Assembly (NCBI RefSeq): GCF_019059575.1
Contig: NW_024881669.1
Location: 620,001-684,000, forward strand
Direction of reading: 5' to 3'
Length of the DNA stretch: 64,000 bases
Source: Amphibalanus amphitrite
Taxonomy: Eukaryota; Arthropoda; Thecostraca; Balanomorpha; Balanidae
This document shows, one piece after another, positions 9,825 to 20,449 of the stretch. The position numbers and the translations under genes are program-made. Positions within the stretch are counted from its first letter, which is position 1. Every line of letters starts with the position of its first letter. The notes below the pieces were generated by a model. It worked only from the letters and a program-made list of their open reading frames with translations, was not told where the DNA came from and made no database searches.

Positions 9825-10082
9825 TACATTACACGTTCAGTTGCACGGTGCACGACACGCCGCACGGTGGATGCACGCCCACTCAGGGTAGGTACATGAG
9901 ATCGAATGCATCAACAAACTATTACAGATGGCCGACCTAGTGAGACCCAACGCAACAGTACTTTTACGATACACAGAACAACCGCACATGAGAAGAAAAC
10001 AAATGACACAAACCATCTACATTACACGTTCAGTTGCACGGTGCACAACACGCCGCACGGTGGATGCACGCCCACTCAGGGT

Positions 10083-10410
10083 GCATAGTACAGGGACCGG
10101 TTCACAGCCTGCACTGCCTGGGTCATCTGGGTGGATCCCGGTCTCGTTACAGACCGCGCCTTTACGTTGACCGTATGGTTGAGAGCCTCAACTCTTTGCT
10201 GCTGAAATGCTCCCAGCGACCCGAAGTGTCGTACAAGCAGCGGCGTGTGGCACAGCAGATGGACGTAGTTGGGCACTTCATCGGACGCGAAAGATTTCCG
10301 GAACTGGCGTGTGAAAGCCACCACTGATGCGTGAAGTTTTTCCGGATCGGGTGAGTCACAGTTGATGTGCTCCCACATCTCGGCAAACTTCTTCATGACG
10401 GCCATCACGT
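10083..10410 (-). pseudogene. Unrecognised transposon-associated protein fragment
   Basis: A minus-strand frame of about 110 residues contains PNYVHLLCHTPLLVRHFGSL, then GAFQQQRVEALNHTVNV. The Cys/His/Leu-rich pattern looks like real protein and resembles C-terminal regions of uncharacterised, repeat-associated invertebrate proteins. I cannot name the family. The frame ends where the minisatellite array begins, so it is likely truncated by it. It may be related to the fragment at 14.7-15.2 kb. Confidence 0.4.
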
Positions 10411-10453
10411 CCACACAATGATAATCCACACAATGATGCATATGCATGAACAT

Positions 10454-11290
10454 TACGCAACGTAACTATGCAACTAAGAGTAACTACGCAACGAAATGAA
10501 GCAAACACATTGACGGCTCACGTCCTGAATGACACCCATCCGAGGCAGAGACATTGCCGCGACCGTTTGACTAGGTTCCACTGAGACACTAACGATAAAG
10601 GGTCTCAGTAACGATTCAGATTGTCTTTTTCAGCCATAAAGTTGTTGAGGCTTAGTATACTCGAAAGTGGAATTCGAGAATGCTACTTTTATTGCTATTT
10701 CTATTCTACATTCTATGCTATTTCTCTAAGCAGCATAAAGCCCCTCGCCAAACGTTCAACGTAGGTTGGGGTGCTTGTTGCTAATCATGGAGCGTTTAGG
10801 TACTTAATGCTTTCTCCCGAACACTGACATAGTAGTACAAGAGACTCAATGACAAGCTCGTTCGACTTTGTACCTCCGGATTAAATAAGCACAAATATAC
10901 ATCTGCACAAGAAGCACAGCAGCCGCGTCATGCTCTGTCGATCAGCTGCTGGTGCTTTGGGCTGAGGCAGTGGTTTGGCAGCGGGAACTCGGACGCAGAC
11001 ACAGGCGCTGGCCGAGCGAACTCTTGAGTTGGAGTTTGAGCGGCACCGTGTTTCCGTTCGTCCAGACAAAACGGCGATTTAGAGGCTCTCATTGGTGCGC
11101 TTCGTCATCACAGCTTTCACAAGTGAATGTCTTGTCACAGTCCAGGCACAAGCTCGCGAATACACCTCACTGACGAACTCTATAACCATCCAGTACACTT
11201 ATTTGCTTGACCTTGGGCCTTATGACATGTTTTGTACGCAAAGGTGCACATAGGTGGACTCTAGGTTCTCGGCCTTGAGGTCCAGGATCT
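10454..11290. other. No feature recognised
   Basis: Mixed-composition sequence without a convincing ORF, repeat terminus or RNA gene. Confidence 0.5.
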
Positions 11291-11292
11291 CT

Positions 11293-11466
11293 GTGTGTGC
11301 AGGTGGTGTTCTTGATGCGCTTTTCGAGCGGTTGCTGGCATATCCGCTTGTGTATCTCTGTGTGTAGGTGGCGCATCAATAATGCGCAACTCGAACGGGT
11401 GCTGGCGCCGCCGTTTGTGTGTCTGTTTGCGAGTAGGTGGCGCTCTTGATGCCCCACTCGAGCGAG
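11293..11466. repeat. Degenerate minisatellite, about three units of 60-65 bp
   Basis: Three units share GTGTGT..AGGTGG, (T)CTTGATGC and CTCGA.CG.GTGCTGGC, at roughly 11293, 11361 and 11418. Confidence 0.6.
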
Positions 11467-12290
11467 TGTTCGTTGTCGGCCTATGACCGCGAAAGAATGA
11501 ATGTTGATTGAATTTGTGAAATATTATGAATGCGAAGGTTTTAATAACTCTAATAGAAAATCGGGAAATCCGTGAATCACGACTGTATCCCCTCCAGACT
11601 CGATTGTTCCACTCCGAACACGCGTCAAGAAGACTTAGTGTCAGTTTGTGCTATGCATTGCACTCTGTATTGTATTAGCACAGAAACACACACGGGGTCA
11701 ATCTTCACCTCAATGCTCCAACGTTTCACTCGTTAAATGTTATTACCTAACACACTTGACTAACTTTAACTTTAACATTACCACATATGGTAACTAACAC
11801 CGGAAGCTTGACGTTCGCCGCCTCTTCTCCACCGAGTTAAGGCCAAGTAGATCTGGGCCAGTCTGTCACCGCGCCGACCGTGGTGCGTCTCTGCGAACAC
11901 ACAAACACACAACGTGGCGAGGCGACGTAAGCCCAACGGATTACAGGAACACTTATATGCATGCACGCACGTCATCGCATTTTTTAGCACTAACGGGAAG
12001 GATGATATAAGTTTTTTTGGCACTGTAGTGTAGTATGAACTGACGCTGGGCCGACGCGGCCGGCAGCCGGCGGTGGCCGGCTGGCCGTGGCCCGGCCGGG
12101 GGAGGACTGGTGGAGCGCCGGTCAGCGACGGACGCTCTCGCGTGGCCGAAAATGTGCAACTGCATTATCATTAGTTTAAGTTGTCCTGTGTTTATGTGAA
12201 CAATATACAGCAGGCACGCACTACGGGAAGAAGTAATCTTTGCCACGGGAGGTCAGGCAATATACTTACTATCCTAAACCAAATGGGTTA
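11467..12290. other. No gene recognised
   Basis: No supportable coding region. A GC-rich block near 12040-12120 is composition only. Confidence 0.45.
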
Positions 12291-12291
12291 T

Positions 12292-12790
12292 TTACTCACA
12301 TAGTGGCACGTCCTTGAAGCCCGTGTAACTCCCCGACGGACTGGGGTACTTGGCCCTAATGGCCGTCACGGCGCAGGCCGGCAGGGCGCGCCGGTTCCCC
12401 CGACCGAGGGCTCCCCACCTGTGAAATACAATAAACAGGGATGTTAGCACGAAAAATGTCATGCTCTTGCTCATATAACGTAAAAACAATAGTTTCCAGC
12501 TAGCGTTCAATCAAAACCATTGTTACACACGTCCAGGTAAGAACAGAAATAACCAGAAATGAGGACAACACTTTTAATCTATAACGCATGTTTAGATTGA
12601 AAAGTTTGCGCGCAGGAAGTGTCACGTACTGCCAGAGCACGAACTGCCGGTACGCCTGGTACCGGCACTGGCGGTGGGGGCCCTCCAGGTCGGCAGGATC
12701 CGGCGCCGCCTCGCCCCATCGGTCGCGGTGGTACTGCACTCCCAGGGTCAGGTGGAATGTGTCCTGGGTTGCCTTCACGAACTCCTGTCC
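12292..12790 (-). pseudogene. P2X7-like C-terminal domain, two exons, 5' part missing
   Basis: Exon 1 (to 12631) encodes TFHLTLGVQYHRDRWG and ends YQAYRQFVLWQ. Exon 2 (12418-12292) encodes WGALGRGNRR, ALPACAVTAIRAKYPSPSGS and YTGFK, then stops. Splicing GT at 12630-12629 to AG at 12420-12419 joins them in frame across a 212-bp intron. The junction falls where the P2X7 C-terminal family has its conserved FVLW...LG.GNRR..PSC..IR..FP...G.YTGF pattern. The Cys-rich upstream half of that domain is absent. On the 5' side it runs directly into a PIF/Harbinger transposase piece on the same strand. It may be a captured domain or a host gene broken by the transposon. Confidence 0.72.
12419..12630 (-). 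other. Intron in the P2X7-like segment
   Basis: Donor GTACGT and acceptor TTTCACAG preserve the reading frame and the conserved domain sequence when removed. Confidence 0.65.
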
Positions 12791-13111
12791 TGTCGTCCAG
12801 TACACACATGCTTTGCAGGATACACGCGGCGCACGAGATATCAGTGGCTTTTTGGACACTTGGTCTCCACCTAATGTTGCCTCCGAAGCTTGCCTTTAAG
12901 CCTACCGAACGCCTGCTCCACGACGACTCCCAGACAGTTTGTAGTTGGAGAGCCTCTTTTCTCGGGATGTTAACTCACCTGGATTCAACTCACCTGGATT
13001 CTGGTTGCGCAGCTTGTTTTCTTGAAAGGACGTAACAAGACACGTAGTGAGCTGGAAAGCTGCATCACCTAGGATAGGGCTGTGGCGGCTGAGAAGCGAC
13101 ATCAAGTACAA
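12786..13111 (-). pseudogene. PIF/Harbinger transposase fragment, copy A
   Basis: The minus strand encodes ILGDAAFQLTTCLVTSFQEN, then SNYKLSGSRRGAG, matching the HARBI1-type block around the second catalytic Asp (GD.AY). The following VVEQAFG block, carrying the third acidic residue, is in another frame. Copy A has a short internal duplication (NPGELNPGEL) and lacks the C-terminal tail of copy B, switching instead to P2X7-like sequence. It is non-functional. Confidence 0.7.
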
Positions 13112-13335
13112 ACTACGAAGCTATAGCTATTAACTGCATTATAAAAACATTTAACTCTGCTACACCCGACACCGCAACACCGAAAGGACGCGGACAACCC
13201 TGAACATAACGCCAACTGAGCTCTTGATTTACATAGCACCTTTGAGCAAAAGCTGACAGGTTGATAACGTCCATATGGGAAACTGATCTGACAGCTATAC
13301 TGCTTACTGGAAGCTTCGCACAACACGCTGTACTT
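13110..13335. repeat. Dispersed repeat flanking Harbinger copies, copy 1
   Basis: About 220 bp containing GCTACACCCGACACCGCAAC and GAGCAAAAGCTGACAGGTTG. It recurs at 13865-14085 and 46285-46520, each time next to Harbinger-like coding sequence. It may be an exon or intron of the same element. Confidence 0.75.
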
Positions 13336-13373
13336 TGTCCTCGATGTCATCGAGGTTATCAGGTGCCAGATGT

Positions 13374-13860
13374 CTAATAGGAGTACTGAGGTACTCGAGG
13401 AAGCGGGACACCCTGTCCTTTTCTGTGGCCTTTGCTTGCTTCCAGCAGTCCACTAGGTCTCTTTGCCAGGACTGCATCAGCGGCCACGCGCACATCATTG
13501 GAATCATCCTCCTCAGGATGTCCCAGCTCGACATCAACACGCTCCACATCCCACTCGTCGTCGTCCAGTACACACATGCTTTGCAGGACACACGCGGCGC
13601 ACGAGATATCAATGGCTTTTTGGACACTTGGTCTCCACCTTAATGCTGCCTCCGAAGCTTGCCTACCAAACGCCTGCTCCACGACGACTCCCAGAAAGTT
13701 TGTAGTTGAAGAGGCTCTTCTCTCGGAGTGTTGACTCACTTGGATTCTGGTTGCGCAGCTTGTTTTCTTGGAAGGACGTGACAAGATACGTAGTGAGCTG
13801 GAAAGCTGCATCACCTAGGATAGGGCTGTTATGGCGGCTGGGAAGCGACATCGAGTACAA
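13374..13860 (-). pseudogene. PIF/Harbinger transposase fragment, copy B
   Basis: It encodes ILGDAAFQLTTYLVTSFQEN, FNYKLSGSRRGAG, then in a shifted frame VVVEQAFGRQ and AIDISCAACVLQSMCVLDDD. These are the second Asp, the third acidic residue and the C-terminal helix region of Harbinger DDE transposases. The frame changes near 13690. The tail is longer than in copy A. No first catalytic Asp was found nearby. Confidence 0.75.
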
Positions 13861-13864
13861 ACTA

Positions 13865-14085
13865 CGATGCTATAGCTAATAACTGCATTATAAAAACGTT
13901 AAACTCTGCTACACCCGACACCGCAACACCGAAAGGACGCGGACAACCCTGAACATAACGCCAACTGAGCTCTTGATTAACATAGCACCTTTGAGCAAAA
14001 GCTGACAGGTTGATAACGTCCAGATGGGAAACTGATCGGACAGCTAGACTGCTTACCGGAAACTGCGCACAAAATGCAGTAGTGT
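13865..14085. repeat. Dispersed repeat flanking Harbinger copies, copy 2
   Basis: Nearly identical to 13110-13335 over GCTACACCCGACACCGCAAC and the following 150 bp. Confidence 0.75.
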
Positions 14086-14700
14086 ATCCTCTACTTATGT
14101 CATCGAGGTTATCAGGTGCCAGATCTCGAGTAAGAGTACCATTGATTAAACCATTGATAATAAGACATTGGTAATTTTTGGGCCACAGTCAGAACCTCTT
14201 CTGAGCTGATAGTGCCTCCACTAGCTTTTGGTACGCTTCCTGGCGCTCCTACAGAAGGAGCTGCACGTTTTGCAGTGCTCGGCTACACTCGGCAATTACA
14301 GAGTAGACTCCCTGGAGTGTAACTAGCCGAGTGTTAAACTGCTTAGTGCTTATCAGTCGACAATCCAATTTGAACGAGTTGGTGTTTAAACTATCGGTTT
14401 ATTGAGCGTTATCCACTAGAGCTAAAACAACAAATTGATTTAGCTACGCCTAAATAAAAGTGATGCCTAATAATGTTAAGGGAGCAACCTGATATTGACA
14501 GTGGCCTATATCAGACTTCATATGCAGCCATTTTTTTACATTCCAAAGTTAATTCGATCCCATTCCTTTAAAAGGCATCTAATCTTTACCACCTTCATCT
14601 CAGGCATGGTTGCACTTCAATGATTAATTAGAGAATGACATATCTACTTAAGTTTCTGCTGAGTTTTGATATAGCTCTGAGCTCACTAGGCACAAATGGC
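14086..14700. other. No gene recognised
   Basis: AT-richer sequence with no supportable ORF or terminal repeat. Confidence 0.5.
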
Positions 14701-14713
14701 ACGAGAATCTCGA

Positions 14714-15225
14714 TTAACCGGCCAGAAGCTGAAGATTTTTTGATAGCTCGGACTGGAGACTTGTCTTGGTATCAGGAGCCATCAGCTGCGTCTCCATCGC
14801 CGCTTTCATCACCGCCAGGCTGTTGGTGAAGGATGTGATCACTGCAGCAGCGTATGGGGCGAACCTCGTATCAGAACATGATTTTGGACGATAGGTCTTC
14901 ACTTCCAGCTCCACACCCGCATTATGCAGCCGATCCCATCCCGAGGCCAGCGTGAACCGCTGCGGATTCAGGATATGCTGTCTTTCACTTTGTTCAACAA
15001 TGGCGCCTCCTTCTTGGCAGAAGACTCAGCCAGTTCTATGAGGTGCGCGCGGTCCCACATGACTGGGACCGCAACAGGTCTCGACTTCTCACGCAGGTCC
15101 TCCTGTGACACTTTCATGAGATCGACCAGATTTTTAGGTGCACCGATGCTATGGTACTGACCATCAGTGCAAATGACCGCGAGCTGATCAGGCCTGGTCA
15201 CACCTACTTGGGACAGAGACCTCAT
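14714..15225 (-). pseudogene. Transposon-associated protein fragment, two frames
   Basis: The first frame (15225-14968) reads LAVICTDGQYHSIGAPKNLV, then VPVMWDRAHLIELAESSAKK. A second frame (14914-14714) reads TYRPKSCSDTRFAPYAAAV. The motif pair DGQYHS...PVMWDRAH resembles the catalytic-core region of uncharacterised repeat-encoded proteins in invertebrates (possibly hAT-derived). The two frames are separated by stops, so this is a decayed copy or contains an intron. Confidence 0.4.
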
Positions 15226-15399
15226 CCACTAAAGGGTCAGGAATGAACGTTGTGTATATTAAGTAAAATGAAATTGATTTAGAAATCTATTTCACATCCA
15301 CGTGTGGCGCAAACATGGAAGTTACAGGCATCAGCGGCTCTGTAAAACGTCATACCGTTTTCCCAGAAGTCTGGTAGTTTCACCTGAGCAGGCTCAGCC

Positions 15400-15769
15400 G
15401 AAGACACGGCTTCAGTCGACGAGAATGTCTGACTACGTTGCGGTTCTCTAGACTAGGGCATCGTTTGAACCAGCGCCGCTGCTGCCGCTGAGCCTCCCTA
15501 GTCTCGGTCTACCTGCTCTGGGAGGTATGTAGTGCATTGGCCGCCAGCCGCTGCTCCCGCTGGGACGCCGTCTCGGCCTGCCTGCTTTGAGACATACGCA
15601 TAACTTTAGTCGTCAGTCGATGCTCTCTTTCAGCGTAAGATGCGTGCTGTCTGCTATGTGACATCCTACGGGCATTGCTGCAGCCTGGAGGCATTCTTGT
15701 CCTTAGGCTCCACACGCTGATTTTGCACACGCTCCGCGTTTGAAGAGATTCTTTTTTAAGAGGGACCAC
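15400..15769 (-). pseudogene. Helitron-like protein fragment with 23-residue repeats
   Basis: The minus strand encodes two to three repeats of the form RMSQSRQxxxxxxREQRLxxxAL (for example RQAETASQREQRLAANAL). Similar Arg/Gln/Ser-rich repeats occur near the N terminus of animal Helitron helicase proteins. It lies just downstream, on the same strand, of an OTU-domain ORF; some animal Helitrons carry OTU-like cysteine proteases. No Rep or helicase motif was seen, so the assignment is tentative. Confidence 0.45.
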
Positions 15770-15883
15770 CCTGGCCTTCCCCCGTAGAGGAAACGGGTTA
15801 AAGAGACTGAAAATGGATTTTAGTTAGGTATGTAGCCAAGAATGATATTTGCCTGGGCTGGTGGACGTCCGCTCGCCAGTTTA

Positions 15884-16719
15884 TTACACGGCTACGATCG
15901 TGTATTCTGGTTGGATGTCGGCCAGATATCGATCCCCAATAAGACTGCTGCGGACTGAATAACGGTGTCTTCCGCAACGTCGTAGGACAGGCCTGTCTTT
16001 CCAAGAACTCCTGGAATCAGTCTCGCTCTGTCCTAAGATAGGAGGGGTTACTGTTTCCCTGGCAAAGTTCACCACAGCCCGTCTCAGGTTAATATGGTCT
16101 GCTAGTTGCACTGACTGGACGATATCAAGCTGTATAAGCTGACCTATCTCACGCCCATTGCGAATCTGATCAAGGAGTGCATGATAGAAACAGTTTCCAC
16201 CCCCTATCGTCACAGCGTGATACTCAAGCTGTTCGCCAAGGTTGCCTGCTGTCGATATATAGTGGTTTATGATTATATCACTCTTCTGCTCCTTAACTGC
16301 CATGCAATAGAGCAGATCAGCACTGGGCGCTGGTTTCTCTCTCACGCCACAGCCTGCTTCCGATCCCTCAAGCAAGTGCTTCCGATCCCTCAAGCAAGCC
16401 CAAGACGTGATCGGCTTCCTGTTAGACCGCTTTCAACCTCTGGCTCGCAAGGTCCGAGAGTCGGTGCGTCGTCGACAACAACGACATCGTCCTCGTCGTT
16501 CGCGGTGTCTGTCACTACCTCTCCGCGACTCCTCTTTAGAAGCGTGGCCTTTCCCTGGCAGCTCGTTTGAGGGCGTGCAACAATTGAGACGTTGAGCTCA
16601 CTGACAAGTCTTAAGCACTCGATGCATCGCGTCTTGCTACCAAATGTATCTTCACTTAAGTGAAGCGCGACCATACATAACTCGGTGCAGACCGCAGACG
16701 GTCTCGGTTCATCCGTCAC
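15884..16719 (-). pseudogene. OTU-domain cysteine protease ORF, frameshifted
   Basis: A likely deubiquitinase-type fold. The catalytic block VTIGGGNCFYHALLDQI matches the OTU GDGNC motif with Gly in place of the Asp; the Cys is present. LRRAVVNFARE downstream fits the conserved helix. The upstream part of the same protein (16719-16390) has a Cys/His-containing region and an acidic stretch (DTANDEDDVVVVDD). The two parts are in different frames because of an exact 22-bp tandem duplication (16355-16376, 16377-16398). The 5' end abuts the palindromic mariner at 16723. Probable Helitron cargo, now dead. Confidence 0.6.
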
Positions 16720-16722
16720 AAT

Positions 16723-17714
16723 CAGGGTGGACCAAAAAGGATGGAAACATTTTAAACTCTCATAAAATATGTGTTATTGCATGCAGGTGACTAAAAATGA
16801 TACCAAACGAGAGTACATTTCTTGGAAATTCATAGTGATATCACTCTCATCTGTTTTCTCTCGTTTTCAGTCTCTCACAGGAAATGTTCGAAGAGGCCAC
16901 CTTTGCGAGACAGGCAAAGAGCGGCCCGCCCGCCGGCTGACGCGATAGCCCGATGACACGTGTCCTCTGGTATGACTCGCACAGCCTCGGTGATCGCTCT
17001 CTTCAGATAACAGAGACCTACATAACCTTCCTTGTAGACCTGGCCCTTGAGATGACTCCACAGGAAAGGAATCTATAGGTCAGATGAGAAGACAGACAGG
17101 CCAGTTCCACTTCGGTTCGAGGATGGGAGCGACAACACCGTGGCTGACGACCAAAAGCACTACCAAGCGACGCTTAAGAAGTTGTTGAAGTGAGCCCAAA
17201 CGAAGTATGGCAGTCTCATGGACCTCATGTGATTTCAGCACGACGATGCGCCTCCTCACATCGCGAAACAACGCTCAAGTGGAGCGAGAACCACTTTGGT
17301 GACCGGCTGATATCTCGCAGTGCCTGTCGGAACTGGCCTGTCTGCTCACCTGACCTGACCCCGATGGATTTTTTTCCCTGCGGGGTTATCTCAAGGCCAG
17401 GTCTACAAGGAAGGTTATGAAGGCCTCTGTTACCTGAAGAGATTGACCAAGGATGTGCGAGCCAAACCAGCGGACATGTGTCATCGGGCTATCGCGTCAG
17501 CCGGCAGGCGGGCCGCTCTTTGCCTGTCTCGCAAAGGTGGCCTCTTCGAACATTTGCTCTGAGAGACTGAAAAGGAGAGAGAGCAGATGAGAGAGATGTC
17601 ATTATGAATTTCCACGAAACGTACTCTCGTTTGGTATCATTTTAAGTCACCTGCATGCAATAACACATATTTTATGCGAGTTTAAAATGTTTCCATCCTT
17701 TTTGGTCCACCCTG
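16723..17714. mobile_element. Palindromic mariner-derived element
   Basis: Both ends carry the same long inverted sequence. It starts CAGGGTGGACCAAAAAGG and continues for roughly 340 bp, including the C-terminal transposase coding region in both arms (left arm minus, right arm plus). The unique middle, about 17080-17370, retains HDDAPPHIAK-like sequence, so one transposase is partly traceable on the plus strand (about 17190-17560) with many breaks. TA follows the right end, but the left flank is AT, so no clean target duplication remains. Confidence 0.75.
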
Positions 17715-18465
17715 TACTCGTCGATAGGCTGTACATCCGAGGCAGTTCTTTCTCTCCCCTGAGATGCATGAGCCAAATAAATATGATTCAAAATGTTCAT
17801 AGTTGTCCCCGCAGGAGTAACTCCATTCGGAGGTGATGAACGGGGACGTCGGTGGGGGTGTTGTTTTCCTGGCCAGTTCGGCTCCAGCTGCAGTACAGCA
17901 CAACTGCTTAAAGCAACCACCTTTGGAGACGGCGCCATGAACAAGGCCTTCAGACGGGAGCGCACCTCTACGGGCTCTTCGGCGTTCGGCGTGGTGTCCT
18001 CCCCCGCCCCCCAAGCTGGGAAAAGCAGTTTTCAAGGCAGTCTTGATTGAGGTGGGATGTTAGCAGGTACTGCAGCTCGGGCACGGTACGACGCAGTTCA
18101 TCGTTTAGCCTTCGGGGAGACGCTGTTGTCCGCAGAGTGCCGCGTTAGAACGGCAGCGGTTTCTGCTGTCCGTTGGGGTACTGTGATGTTGTTTTCAGAC
18201 ATGAGAGAGCTCATCCTCTCTACTATCTAGTGCGTGGTCCTGGGCCCCCTTGGTCTCGGCCGTCCTTCCATACGCGGACTGCTCAAGGCTCAGCCGTGGC
18301 GTTAAACTGGCCGCGGCTGTTCAGCACGTCGAACCAGGCGTTGGCCGTCAAAACAGCCTCTGCTCGACGGCTCGGTAGCAGCTCGCTGATGGCCGTGCCA
18401 ACGGTATGTGAGAAGAGCTGTGTTGCCTGACGTGCTCGCTGGTTCAACTGTCAGGTTCCCTGCAA
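17680..18465 (-). pseudogene. P-element/THAP9-like transposase fragment, copy 1
   Basis: On the minus strand, about 18460-18240 reads ATQLFSHTVGTAISELLPSR, then ANAWFDVLNSRG; around 18060 it reads NQDCLENCFSQL; 17965-17700 continues in another frame. The NAWFDVxNSR and NQDxLExxFSQLR blocks are characteristic of the C-terminal half of P-element/THAP9 transposases. Several frames are needed, so the copy is decayed or spliced. Its 3' end stops at the mariner terminus. Confidence 0.62.
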
Positions 18466-18559
18466 AGAATGTTACAGTCTACATATGATTGTATTTATCA
18501 CGATACCTAGAGCATTTGCCCTATTGGGGCGTTTGCAAAATGACATAACACGTTTTTAG

Positions 18560-18785
18560 CTTTCTATGACCTTGTAAAAAATATGGCACGCTAGCCCTGT
18601 ATGGTTATTAGTTGATCCTACATGTATATTTTGTAACGAACTTGCTACCGGGATTCCTACAAAGTATCGTACAGGGCACCATGTATGGTGTCGGGAGTAC
18701 CTTACGCGTTGTCGTACAGGGTATTGTATAGGGTGCCATGGACGGTATCGTACAGAGTTTCGTACAGTGCACCACATTCAGTCAC
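18560..18785. repeat. Short degenerate repeat of a CGTACAGGG word
   Basis: (T)CGTACAGRG and GTGCCATGGACGG-like words recur five to six times at irregular spacing. Low-complexity, function unknown. Confidence 0.45.
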
Positions 18786-19250
18786 TCACCATTTAGGGCC
18801 GCGCTGTTCTCATCGTTGATTTTCCGCCTGATGACGTCCTTTACCTGGGACTGCGCCATCTTCAGCCGGTCGACCAGGAACGCTAACAAGAAACAAAAGC
18901 CATGGATACATTGTTCAGTTTTGTTTACTTCTGCCAGCCACAATAATTAAACAAATTGTTGCCGAGAGAAATACATGATGCAGGTATGGTTTAACAATAA
19001 AATGACGAAGTACTTTAGTCAATAACATAATAATTGGTACATTTAATGGGATGACCTTGTGTTCAAAGCTAAGCTCTATAGATAACAAAAAAAAAAACGT
19101 GTTTCGGAGGCGTTCCTTCATCGGCTTACGTGAAGTTTTGTACTGATAAAGCACATCCTATTCAAGTTTTTTTGTTGCTGTTTAACATTTGGACATTTTT
19201 AGGAACACCAGGTTATTCCATTACATTTATACAGGTGTGGTTTAATTGAA
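18786..19250. other. No gene recognised
   Basis: AT-rich spacer between two P-element-like fragments. Confidence 0.45.
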
Positions 19251-19255
19251 AAATG

Positions 19256-19910
19256 TCAACTTATTAAAACAACGTCCAGCCCCACGGAAGAAGCGCTGTT
19301 GAGGTTATCGGACTCAAATAACTCCGCGCAGGTGTTCAAGGAGTCGGCGTCCTCTTCCAGTTGCACCGTGCGGCCGCCACTCTGTACTGCGACTAGTGTC
19401 GAGGGCGCCATCAAAATGATCCGGAGGCACGCACGAGCATCCACCGCGTCGTGGTTGTTGTTGGAGCCGCACGTGCACCGCAGCTGCGAGAAACAGTTCT
19501 CGACGCAGTCCTGATTGACTTGCGACGCCATCAGGTGTCTCAGCTGGCGGTAGGAGGTGTGCAGGTCACCGTAGAGGCCGCGCAGGGACGCGATCCCCGG
19601 ATGATGCCATGCTGGAATGGCAGGAGCGTCGAACGTCGGGTTGGCTGCTTCGCAGTGGCCTTTCGTGAGTCGCGTATCAGGGCATCCATGCCGGACAGCG
19701 CCGCGTCCTGACGCTCCTTTGCGGCTGCGTTGACCCCGAACCCGCAGCGTTCCGGCATGGCGTCGTACGGCTGGCGGCTGTTCGTGGTATCAAACCACGC
19801 GTCGACTGTCCTCACAGCGTCCGCCTGAACTGAACGGCGCGGGAGGTAGGCGGCCATGGCCTGAGCCATCGTGGCGGAGAAGGCTCGCGTGGCGAGGTGC
19901 ACTCTTTAAT
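19256..19910 (-). pseudogene. P-element/THAP9-like transposase fragment, copy 2
   Basis: The first frame (19902-19540) has ATRAFSATMAQAMAAYLPRR, then VDAWFDTTNSRQ. The next frame (19531-19256) has SQVNQDCVENCFSQLRCTCG, then ARACLRIIL. The order matches copy 1 (17.7-18.5 kb) and the P-element C-terminal half. The frame break is around 19535. No N-terminal THAP finger or catalytic region is present here. Confidence 0.62.
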
Positions 19911-20205
19911 ACGCCTGCCCGCTTGCTTTGAATAAGTTATGGAGGACCTCTTGGCTGATAACTGAACAGTGCTGACTTCAAGCGAAGCGTTTTCAATAAA
20001 CACTAGATCAGAGTTTCAAGCAACAAGTTTTTTTTTGTAAAGAAAATACGTGTTCACCTCGCACACAATTGGTCATTTTCCCTCGAAAACGTGTCTTGGC
20101 CAACTAGCCTTCGTCAGGTTTATAAGCGATTTTATTATGGACACTGATGAAATTGTGAGGTCTGGCAAGGACCAATGACAGGTAGTCTTCTTGTATGTTT
20201 CACGG

Positions 20206-20243
20206 CACCATCATCATCATCATCATCATCAATACATCATCAT
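20206..20243. repeat. (CAT)n microsatellite
   Basis: Repeated CAT/ATC triplets with slight interruption. Confidence 0.85.
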
Positions 20244-20449
20244 CGGCATGCTTACAGACATACGATGAGTCGCTCATGGCCACTAGTGCAGAATGTTTTC
20301 TCGTCGGAGAAAGATACACTTTTTTATTTTTTTTTTCCTGCAGCAGCAATGTATATTTAACATGTAAGATCCATTACAATATTGCATCGCAGAATTTTTT
20401 TCCACAAACGCGATTTACACGCACGCACACGCACACAAGGACACATACA

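Larger units (their letters stand above)
3326..10082. repeat. 193-bp minisatellite array, about three units, with nested insertions
   Basis: The unit contains GAGATCGAATGCATCAAC, TTTTACGATACACAG, AACCATCTACATTACACG and GATGCACGCCCACTCAGGG. Uninterrupted spacing between two CCCACTCAGGG words (9878 and 10071) gives a period of 193 bp. Unit 1 (3326-3901) holds a MITE. An LTR retrotransposon separates unit 1 from unit 2 (8347 onward). A mariner splits unit 2. Unit 3 (about 9878-10082) is uninterrupted and serves as the empty-site reference. Confidence 0.85.
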
